Positions 19,780 to 28,700 of a stretch of DNA of 33,946 nt are shown here, piece by piece. The notes below the pieces were generated by a model, which was not told where the DNA came from, ran no database searches, and worked only from the letters and a program-made list of their open reading frames with translations. The DNA lies in the IMG/VR virus record IMGVR_UViG_3300025102_000127, positions 1 to 33,946 of that record. One strand, given 5' to 3'. This DNA is from a virus. Position numbers and translations under genes: made by a program. Each line of letters starts with the position of its first letter. Position 1 is the stretch's first letter.

Positions 19780-20253
19780 ATGGATACGAAGAGTTTCGTT
19801 AAAATTTTAAGAAAAGTTATAAGAGAAGAAGTTGGTAAAGCTGTTAAACAGGCTATCAATGAACAACAGGTTAACACTAATCAAGTTATTGAACATGGTA
19901 TGAATTTATCAGAAATTGCAGAAAATCCTATGCCAAGGAGGCCTATTGCAAGAAAAAAGAAATTTACAAAAAATTCAATGTTAAATGATTTATTAAATGA
20001 GACAGCACAAACAGGTGATTTTGCATCAATGGTAGATGGACCACCAGTTAGTATGATGGAAGATTATCCACAAATGGGTCCAACAAGAACATCTACTATG
20101 GCAAGACCAAATCAAGTAATGACAGGTATAGATGGAGAATCTGTAAAACCAAAGACCCCAGAATTACAAGCTGTGCAAGATGCGTTAATGAAAGATTATA
20201 GTGGAATCATTAAAGCAATAGATAAGAAAAATGGTAAAATGGGAACTAGATAG
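19780..20253 (+). CDS. probable virion protein with shared N-terminal helix, upstream of gp25
   Basis: The start is ATG 19780 with GGAG nine bases upstream; an in-frame TTG 12 bases earlier overlaps that site and is unlikely. The 157-residue protein begins with a helix LRKVIREEVGKAVKQA (10-25), nearly superposable on residues 10-25 of the 3981 protein. The rest is low-complexity and Met/Pro-rich (ENPMPRRPIARKKK, MLNDLLNETAQ, PPVSMMEDYPQMGPTR), so it is probably extended or disordered. It overlaps the gp25 gene by one base. A tail or head accessory role is likely. Confidence 0.72.
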   Translation: MDTKSFVKILRKVIREEVGKAVKQAINEQQVNTNQVIEHGMNLSEIAENPMPRRPIARKKKFTKNSMLNDLLNETAQTGDFASMVDGPPVSMMEDYPQMGPTRTSTMARPNQVMTGIDGESVKPKTPELQAVQDALMKDYSGIIKAIDKKNGKMGTR

Positions 20254-20855
20254 TGGCAGATAAATACTTCAAAAGCAAAAAAGAATCAGCTTACTTAAAA
20301 GGTGGTGGTCGACCGATATATCGTTACAATGTTAATGATATGGAAGCTGACAAGGCTATTGGAGTAATGCTTCCGTTTAATGGAGCAGCTGCTGGCGTAA
20401 CATCAAAACCAAATTTAGCATATGGAGAAGTATCTGGTTCAACTGGTGCAAATGAATTAGCAGAAAAATTAGCTGGTAAATTTCCGTTATCATATACAAC
20501 AGAACAGCAAGCATTAACAAATCTTAAAAACCTGTTATTAACATATCCAGGTGAGAGATATATGCAACCAAAGTTTGGAGTAAGAATTAAAGATAGAGTA
20601 TTTGAACCAAATACACCAGAACTAATAATTAGTTTAAATAAAGAAATACAAGATGCTATAAAATTTTGGTTACCTTATATTATTATCAAAAATATTAATA
20701 TAGATAACCGAGATGATAAAAACCATCTTACAAATTATTTATTTATTAAACTTACATTTAGAGTGACCGAACAAGGAGCAAACCAAGAGATAACATTAGT
20801 GAGTAACGGTGAAAGTACTACAACAGTTGACGCAGGATCAATGGCATCATATTAA
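20253..20855 (+). CDS. 25: baseplate wedge protein gp25-like
   Basis: The 200-residue protein starts at GTG 20253, which shares its first base with the previous stop (TAGTG); GGGAAC lies upstream. Residues about 80-175 are the gp25/GPW domain: QQALTNLKNLLLTYPGER, YMQPKFGVRIKDRVFEPNTP, then the helix LIISLNKEIQDAIKFWLPYI and strands ending FIKLTFRV. The GER segment corresponds to the conserved EPR loop that contacts the sheath. The roughly 60-residue N-terminal arm is longer than in T4 gp25. It is immediately followed by gp6, the normal order for contractile tails. Confidence 0.9.
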   Translation: MADKYFKSKKESAYLKGGGRPIYRYNVNDMEADKAIGVMLPFNGAAAGVTSKPNLAYGEVSGSTGANELAEKLAGKFPLSYTTEQQALTNLKNLLLTYPGERYMQPKFGVRIKDRVFEPNTPELIISLNKEIQDAIKFWLPYIIIKNINIDNRDDKNHLTNYLFIKLTFRVTEQGANQEITLVSNGESTTTVDAGSMASY

Positions 20856-20866
20856 GGGAATAACCA

Positions 20867-22747
20867 ATGGCAGAATTAGTTAAAAAAGATATAAAATATT
20901 TAAGTAGGGATTTTGGTGAATTTAGACAAAATTTAGTTAACTTCGCAAAAAATTATTTTCCAAATACTTATAATGATTTTAATGAATCATCACCAGGAAT
21001 GATGTTCATGGAAATGTCGGCTTATATAGGCGATGTATTATCATATTATTCAGATAGTAATCTTAAAGAATCATTACTGGGATATGCAGAAGAAAGAGCA
21101 AATATTAATTCTATTGCAGCGGCATTAGGATATAAAACAAAAAATATGATATCATCATTAGTAGAATTGGATGTATATCAAACAGTGCCAGCAACTGGTA
21201 CAGGTGTTAATGCAAAACCAGATTGGAGATATGCATTAAATATTGAAGCAGGAATGATTGCAAAATCAAATACAGGTGTTGAATTTAGATCAGTTGATCC
21301 AGTAGATTTTGGCGCAACAGGTTCAGCAACTAATCCTAGAACAGTAACTGTATATCAAATTGATGAAGCAACTGGAACACCAACATATTTCTTAATCAAG
21401 AAAAAAGTTGCAGCTGTATCAGGAGGAATAACACAAGAAGATTTCAGATTTCAAGAACCTAAAATATATGATAAGATAGTATTGAAAGATACAGATATAA
21501 TTGATGTAGTTGATATTATTGATGAACAAGGTAATAAGTGGTATGAGGTTCCGTATTTAGCTCAGGATACAATTCAAGAAGGTATTAGAAATACACCAAT
21601 GATAGATCCAGAACTAAGTTCTTATAATAGTAGTGTACCATATATCTTAAAATTAAGACGAACAGCTAAAAGATTTGTAACAAGATTTAGAGCAGATAAA
21701 CAATTAGAAATTCAATTTGGTGCAGGTATATCTGAAGAACATGATAGAGATTTAATACCAAATCCAGAAAATGTTGGATTAGGAATAAAAGGATTAAATA
21801 GAGAAGTTGATGTATCAATTGATCCTGCAAACTTTTTATATTCAAGTACATATGGACAAGCACCTTCACAAACTACCTTAACAGTTCGTTACTCAAGAGG
21901 TAAAGGACTTTCAGATAATGTACCGGCTAATTCAATACAAGAAGTTTCATTTGCATCTTATGCAAATTCAATCCAAAATTTAGATACATCAATATTAAAT
22001 CAAGCAAAAGGATCGGTAGCAGTAAATAATCCATTACCTTCTAGAGGAGGAGCTTCTGCAGAGTCAGTAGAAACTACAAGACAAAAAGCATTAAGTGTAT
22101 TTGCAGCACAAAATAGAGCAGTAACAAAAGAAGATTATATCTTAAGATGTTATACCATGCCACCAAAATTTGGACATGTAGCTAAAGCATATATTATTCA
22201 AGATGAACAAGTAGATTCAACAGATCCTGAAGCTAAAATACCTAATCCATTAGCAATGAACATATATGCAATGGGATATAATTCTACCAAACAATTGGTA
22301 GCTCTGAATCCTGCTATTAAACAAAATCTTAAAACATATATATCACAGTTTAGATTAATGACGGATGCAATTAATATTAAGAATTGTTTTATTGTTAATT
22401 TAGGTATTGATTTTGAAGTAATACCAAAACCAACCTTTAATGGTTCTGAAGTAGTATTAAGATGTGTAAATAAACTTAAAGAATTATTACATGTAGATAA
22501 TATGCAGATTAATGCACCTATTGTAATTTCCGATGTTTATACAAAGTTAGATAATGTCGAAGGAGTACAAACGGTTGCAGATGTAACGATAAAAAATCTA
22601 TATGATTTAAACTCAGGATATTCAGGAAATGTATATGATATCAAAGCTGCAACATTAAATAATATAATTTATCCATCATTAGATCCATGTATATTTGAAA
22701 TTAGATATCCTAATTCAGATATCAAAGGTAGAATTGTAGGAATATAA
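20867..22747 (+). CDS. 6: baseplate wedge protein gp6-like (baseplate J family)
   Basis: The 626-residue protein matches T4 gp6/baseplate-J. The N-terminal KKDIKYLSRDFGEFRQNLVNF and the helical SSPGMMFMEMSAYIGDVLSY / LLGYAEERANINSIAAALGY region (about 40-95) are characteristic. The J-type motif NRAVTKEDYILRC lies at about 416-428. The C-terminal half (FIVNLGIDFEVIPKP, VLRCVNKLKELLHVDN, NAPIVISDVYTKLDNVEGVQ) matches the dimerisation part that closes the wedge ring. TAAGGGAATAACC supplies the ribosome site. Length is close to T4 gp6. Confidence 0.92.
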   Translation: MAELVKKDIKYLSRDFGEFRQNLVNFAKNYFPNTYNDFNESSPGMMFMEMSAYIGDVLSYYSDSNLKESLLGYAEERANINSIAAALGYKTKNMISSLVELDVYQTVPATGTGVNAKPDWRYALNIEAGMIAKSNTGVEFRSVDPVDFGATGSATNPRTVTVYQIDEATGTPTYFLIKKKVAAVSGGITQEDFRFQEPKIYDKIVLKDTDIIDVVDIIDEQGNKWYEVPYLAQDTIQEGIRNTPMIDPELSSYNSSVPYILKLRRTAKRFVTRFRADKQLEIQFGAGISEEHDRDLIPNPENVGLGIKGLNREVDVSIDPANFLYSSTYGQAPSQTTLTVRYSRGKGLSDNVPANSIQEVSFASYANSIQNLDTSILNQAKGSVAVNNPLPSRGGASAESVETTRQKALSVFAAQNRAVTKEDYILRCYTMPPKFGHVAKAYIIQDEQVDSTDPEAKIPNPLAMNIYAMGYNSTKQLVALNPAIKQNLKTYISQFRLMTDAINIKNCFIVNLGIDFEVIPKPTFNGSEVVLRCVNKLKELLHVDNMQINAPIVISDVYTKLDNVEGVQTVADVTIKNLYDLNSGYSGNVYDIKAATLNNIIYPSLDPCIFEIRYPNSDIKGRIVGI

Positions 22748-22759
22748 GGGAAATAGAAT

Positions 22760-23896
22760 ATGCAATATCAAATATATGCCAATAAAGATACAACATTATA
22801 TGAAAAATTTCCAAGTAAGAATACTGGAATTGATCAGATACTTGAGTTAATAAAAACAACTTCTGGTTCTCGATTAGATGACTTATTTCAAATTGGAACA
22901 TATAATAGTCGTATATTATTAGATTTTTCAGGACCAGAATTTACTGCATTATCTCAATCTATAGTTGATGGAACTGTAGGAAGTACGCTTCGTAAGTTTT
23001 ATTTAAACATGAAAAGTATTTATGCATCTGATATGCCAATAGATTTTACATTGTATGCATATCCAGTTTCTGAATCCTGGAATAATGGAAACGGAAATTA
23101 TGCAGATATACCTGAAACTCGTAACGGATCTTCATGGTATTATTCTGATGATTATGATTCTGCAACAAGATGGAACACAGGATCTGCTCATAGTGCACAT
23201 CAATTAGGAATACAAGAACCATTAGGAGGAGGAACTTGGATAACAGGTTCTGGATATGAAGCATCTCAATCATTCGCATATGAATCTGCAGATGTTAGAA
23301 TGGATATTACTACCATTGTTAATAAATGGTTAGATGGAACTATACCAAATTATGGATTAATATTAAAACAATCATATTCAGCCGAATCAAGTAATAGTGA
23401 TTCTCTTAATATAAAATATTTTGCAAAAGATACTCATACAATATATGCACCAAAATTAGAAGTGGTTTGGAGAGATCATACCGTGACAGATGCTACTTTA
23501 ACTGAAGTTCATCAAACTAATAACGGAGGACCAATTGCATTCTTTAAAAATATAGAAGAAAAATATCCTGAAGGAAGTAGAGTAACATTTAGAGTCGGAA
23601 CTAGATCAAAATATCCAACTAAGACATATACAACATCATCATTCTACTTAAATGAAACACAAAGATTAAGTTATACAAGTTCATATGCGGTATATGATGC
23701 AAATACAGATGAGATTATATTAGATTATGATGATACATATACAAAATTAAGTGTTGATTCAAACGGAAGTTATTTTACTTATTGGATGAATTCATTAGCA
23801 CCCGAACGATATTATAAATTTAAAATCAAATCAAAATATCCAGATGGAACAATTAAATATTTTGATAATGGTTATTATTTCAAAGTGGTAAGATAA
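22760..23896 (+). CDS. baseplate/tail structural protein with DNRLRE-like domain
   Basis: The 378-residue protein starts QIYANKDTTLYEKFPSKNTG and has the fold pattern of DNRLRE/CBM96-type beta-sandwiches. A dot-typical segment ADVRMDITTIVNKWLDGTIP then NYGLILK lies at about 175-205, followed by IYAPKLEVVW. The C-terminal 130 residues are a second beta-rich domain (SRVTFRVGTRSKYPTKTY..., RYYKFKIKSKYPDG). Such domains often bind polysaccharide or stabilise extracellular structures. Position right after gp6 suggests a wedge or fibre-attachment protein. AAGGGAAATAG is the ribosome site. Confidence 0.78.
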   Translation: MQYQIYANKDTTLYEKFPSKNTGIDQILELIKTTSGSRLDDLFQIGTYNSRILLDFSGPEFTALSQSIVDGTVGSTLRKFYLNMKSIYASDMPIDFTLYAYPVSESWNNGNGNYADIPETRNGSSWYYSDDYDSATRWNTGSAHSAHQLGIQEPLGGGTWITGSGYEASQSFAYESADVRMDITTIVNKWLDGTIPNYGLILKQSYSAESSNSDSLNIKYFAKDTHTIYAPKLEVVWRDHTVTDATLTEVHQTNNGGPIAFFKNIEEKYPEGSRVTFRVGTRSKYPTKTYTTSSFYLNETQRLSYTSSYAVYDANTDEIILDYDDTYTKLSVDSNGSYFTYWMNSLAPERYYKFKIKSKYPDGTIKYFDNGYYFKVVR

Positions 23897-23897
23897 A

Positions 23898-25775
23898 ATG
23901 GAAGACTATCAAGCACATAATGTTGGAGGAAAGTCTGCAGTAGATGTTCAGCAAGCTACTGATGATCATATATTAAAACGATTAAATAAAAAAGTTAATG
24001 GTTTAGATAGATTGATAGGCCAAACTCCTACTATTCAAAATCAAGGAGACCTTATAAAACCAGATGGTACGATTGCAAAGGATAATGAAGATATTAGATT
24101 AGTAGAACAAAGACCTTTACGTACTCCTCGTGGTGTTATTGAATATAAAGAAGCTACTCCTAATGAAAACTTTCCAATTAAAATACCATTACAATCTGTA
24201 AAATATGATATAGAATCATTTATGGAAGCTGTAGATACAACTTTTAATAGTTATCTTAAAGGATTTGAACAAACTGATTTACCTGAAGAAGTTACAATAA
24301 ATGTTTTAGATAACCCATCTGAACCACAAATTGAAGTTGAGACTCGTTTTGTTGATTCTAGAGATAATGAAACCGACGAAGAAGAAGTAGAAGATCCGCC
24401 AACAGCAACCGAACAATTTGGTGATAAATTTGAATTGAAAACAGAATTTAATTCTGCAGGAGACTTAACAGGAGTTGCAGGAATGATATTTATTGTTTGG
24501 AAAGGTGTACGATATAGATGTAATAATGGTTCTACTCAAGGAGATGATAATTCAATTGGAGGATCACCTGTACATCATTTTGATGGAGGTGTCAATCCAC
24601 CACCAGTTAAAGGATTAACAAATACAAGAGAAGGTAGAAATTTAGAAGTGTTCATGAAAGATCGAGACATGACATATGATGATATAGATATAGTACCAAA
24701 AGCTGAAATCACAACAGAAACTACAGCAATAGAGCGATTAGTAGTAAGTAATGATTTAGATGATGTAGAATGGGGCCCAGCTGAAAAAGATGGTTGTCAA
24801 TATAATACTAATGAGGTTGATCTTAATTTAGGAGATGGTAGAGTAACATTTGAAAAAGGAGATCTTATAAGACCAGCTGGTTTTGATGATGATGATTTAA
24901 GTGATTATGATAAAGCATTTTTACCAGACATGTCATCTAGATGGACAGAATACCATCCAGAAGAAACACAAAAGCCTGCTAAACGTTCTCAAATATATAC
25001 TCCTACTGGAAATGAGTTTACAACTAAACAATGGGAAGGTGAACTTATTAGAGGATATACTGGAGGTCTAAAAGGTGGTTACTTTATGGTATGTAGAGGA
25101 GAGGTGAGAAAGTATACTGGTGGACTTGCTTTTTACGCAACAGTAAAAAAATTACCATCATCTGTTGAAGCAAACACAGCAGAGAATAATTACGATGAAT
25201 ATCATAATAGAACATATACAGCAATGGATTGGAGCCAGATAAGATATTTAGGATATCCTGCATCTTCGATGGTAACTAAAGCAACGCTAGACGGATCAGA
25301 ACGAGTAAAAATATCTCAACATAGTGACGGAGCTGGTTGGAATTATGAACTTGAGGTTGGTAAGAAATATCATGCAAATGCTAGAAGATCGCATAGGCAT
25401 GGTAATAGTACCCATAGTCACTATGCACGGGCGGCTGGTCATATTAGGTTAAGTAACTGGACAGAAAATTCTTTAACTTCTATTTTTATTCCAAAAGGGA
25501 TAAAGGTTAGGCTCAGAACAGGAATTCCTGATTCACCATTCTTTTCACCTGGTAGAGAAAAATGGATAATAGGTGATGATTATAGAATCAATTTTGGTAG
25601 AGGGGACAATGATGATTATGATACAATTGAAGTTTATGAACATAATGGCGGAACAAGAGGATTAAGAGCTGGAGGTGCAGAGTTAACTAGAGATAGGTAT
25701 AAAAAATATATAGCTGAGGATAGTTTCTATAGAAAATCACATTTAGCACCATATAACAAATTATTTGAAGGATAG
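23898..25775 (+). CDS. hypothetical baseplate/tail structural protein
   Basis: The 625-residue acidic protein starts two bases after the previous stop. It has a helical N-terminal segment (VDVQQATDDHILKRLNKKVN), an acidic linker (DETDEEEVEDPP, about 155-170), and beta-rich domains with many Gly/Asp/Tyr turns in the second half, including a His-rich stretch HANARRSHRHGNSTHSHYAR at about 490-510. No named family is recognised. Its place between gp6 and the very large wedge/fibre protein indicates a virion role; the His cluster might bind metal. Confidence 0.7.
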   Translation: MEDYQAHNVGGKSAVDVQQATDDHILKRLNKKVNGLDRLIGQTPTIQNQGDLIKPDGTIAKDNEDIRLVEQRPLRTPRGVIEYKEATPNENFPIKIPLQSVKYDIESFMEAVDTTFNSYLKGFEQTDLPEEVTINVLDNPSEPQIEVETRFVDSRDNETDEEEVEDPPTATEQFGDKFELKTEFNSAGDLTGVAGMIFIVWKGVRYRCNNGSTQGDDNSIGGSPVHHFDGGVNPPPVKGLTNTREGRNLEVFMKDRDMTYDDIDIVPKAEITTETTAIERLVVSNDLDDVEWGPAEKDGCQYNTNEVDLNLGDGRVTFEKGDLIRPAGFDDDDLSDYDKAFLPDMSSRWTEYHPEETQKPAKRSQIYTPTGNEFTTKQWEGELIRGYTGGLKGGYFMVCRGEVRKYTGGLAFYATVKKLPSSVEANTAENNYDEYHNRTYTAMDWSQIRYLGYPASSMVTKATLDGSERVKISQHSDGAGWNYELEVGKKYHANARRSHRHGNSTHSHYARAAGHIRLSNWTENSLTSIFIPKGIKVRLRTGIPDSPFFSPGREKWIIGDDYRINFGRGDNDDYDTIEVYEHNGGTRGLRAGGAELTRDRYKKYIAEDSFYRKSHLAPYNKLFEG

Positions 25776-25783
25776 AAAGACTA

Positions 25784-28700
25784 ATGGCAATAGAACAATA
25801 TCTAAATAGTGAAAACATAAAAGCATCAAATAAACCAATTGATGCATTACAACTCACAGCTGATGATCAAGAAGTAATTGCAAGTGAAGTAGTTGAAATA
25901 CGTAAATTTGATGATCCTGCTTTAGATGAAACAGTAGAGTTACATGTTTATGATATGATGAGTAATTATATCACAAGTGAACATACAGCTGATCACTGGA
26001 AAGCATTTAATACTGAAGACAGTCTTGTTCAATTTGATTTATATAAAAACTTTGATGACTTAGGAATCAAGCAAGGAACATATAAATTTGTTCTTAACTT
26101 TTTTAGACCAATTGTAGGTGATGATGCAAATCCATCATTATACATAAAAGAAATATCTGCAGATCGTACAGAATTAAAAGTATATATTGGTGACGAAAAT
26201 ATAAAACAAAAGAAAAAGGCCATTAAAACATTAGATATATCTGATTTAACAACATCAGAACAGCTATCAATGTTCCATACAAGAAGAAATGAGTTATGTG
26301 GTGATAATGGGTTTATGAACTTATTATTCTTGAATTTTGGTAGAAATAGATTAGCACAATTTGTAAATTATAGATGGTTAAGTGATTCTAGAGAATTATA
26401 TATTAAGTTATATCAACCATTACAGGAAAATTACAAAGAAAAACAACGACTATGGATAGTTCAACAAGTAAGACAACCATATACAGATAATGTAGTACTT
26501 TACAGAAAGCCAATTGAATCTCCAACCAATGCAATGAGAGGTCCAAATTTTGAAGTGGATGCAAAATGGTCAAAAATTAACGAAACAAATTTCCAAAACT
26601 GGAACGATTTATTAGGATCTGCGACATCGACTTCACAGCAAATTATAGATAAAATGTTTTCTGGATCTTTACAAGGAGTAGAGTTAGGAATTGATTATTC
26701 TGGATTCCAAAACTTTGTTCATTACTCATCAGCTAAAGAAAGAGTTGCAAACTTTAAACATAAAATAGAATTAGTTGAATACTATGATGATCAAGTTAAA
26801 ACATTAAATTCAGTATCAGAATCTAACGAAGTAAATGCAAATAAATCTTTATACGAAAAATATAAAGATAATATTTTAGGCGGTTTTGATGGTTTTGAAA
26901 AATATCTTTATCAATATAATACAGGAAGTATTTATACAAATGCAACCTCAGGTTCCAATATTGGACATGAAACGTTTGTTGTTGAGCCATGGCCAAAAGA
27001 AGGATACGGAGTAACAACTTCAGATAAACAATTTACAGCTAACCAATGGACATTATGTCATTCAACATCATCTCAAGCAGAAGTATGGTATAATGCATTA
27101 GAAGCATCTGCTTCATTATGGGATTTCCATAACGATCATGCATTAGTAAAAACAGTACCAGAACATATTAGAGAAGATAATAATAATTCTGAGTTTGAAA
27201 CATTTGTACATATGATTGGCCATCATTATGATATTATGTATTCATATGTTAAACATCAAACGGATGTATACAATAGAGATGAACATCATAGACATGGTTT
27301 ATCAAAAGACTTATTATATGAAACTGCAAAATCATTTGGTTGGCATTTAGAAAATGGAAATCAACATGAACGTTTATTTGAATATTTATTAGGTACAGAT
27401 GAATTAGGATCATTTGGAAATATCAATGATAGAAGAATAGATGATAATTTAATATTATATGTTCCATTTGATGAAGGTAGGCCTGACTTTGCAAGACAAA
27501 ATTTTATAGATTATGGTATAGTAAAAGATCAAGCATTAGAAGCATTTGATAAACCAATATTTGAAGAAGGCGCACATGGTTGGGGCGGAAAATTTGATGG
27601 AACAAATTATCTAAAATATAATAAACCATATGACTATGGAACAGATGATTATGCAGTATCATTCTGGATAAAAGATGCAGACCTTACAAATGCAACCGGA
27701 TATGTATTTAGCGCATTATCAGGATCTGGAAATGATGCAGGATGGGGAATTTATGCAAATGCTCCATATGGAACGCTGAGATGGGTACAAAACTATTCAG
27801 GCTCTCATGGAGAACATACAGTTACTCTTGATAAACATACTACAAAGATATTTTCATCATCATATCTTGATACAACGTCATTAGAAGGAACATCAACTGG
27901 GGGTGTATCAAATGGCTGGCATCACATAGTATTTAATGTTAATAGACAAGAAAGTGCATCTGCATACCTTAATGGAACATTTGTAGAAGGCACAGATATT
28001 TCAGTTAGTGGATCTCATGATATAGGACCTGAATCAACAGGTGATTATCCAAAACCAATTCTTGGTGCAAGAGATACTAATAATACAGGAGTCCCTTATA
28101 GTAACTTTACTGGTTCATTAGATGAGTTTAGAATATATAACAGAACATTAACAGATGCAGAAATATCAGATTTATATACAAATAAATCACAATATATAAC
28201 TCAATCATCAGCCGTATCATTTGCAACTCCAAAAGAAGATTTAACAAAGCAGGTATGGAGAAGAGTAGTTAATAATTTACCTCACCTATTAAAAACAAAA
28301 GGAACATCTAGATCAGTTAAAGCTTTATTATCATGTTACGGTATTCCAGAATCTTTATTATCTATTAGAGAATATGGTGGACCTAAAATGCCAAAATCTG
28401 AACCAGCAGGAATATATGATCAATTCTCATATGCATTGCAAATACAATCTGGTTCATATGTAGAATTTACTCATGATCATTATAAAACAGATTTATATGA
28501 TTGGGGATTCCAAAGAGAGTATTTATCTGCAGGAGATACAATACCTGATCAAACAAGAGAGTGGAGATTCAAACCAGCAATAACAGCAAGTATGATAATT
28601 TACTCTGCAGGTCTTGTAGGTGCCATACCAGTGCCTATATCACATATTGCAATTGAATATACAGGTTCATATTCAGGTAGTGCAAATTATGGTAGAGTGC

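Noticed and set aside
26952-26963. TCCAATATTGGA, partial match to the GCCAATATTGGC palindrome.
   Set aside because: It is inside a structural gene and lacks the outer G-C pair; the coding sequence is sufficient explanation.
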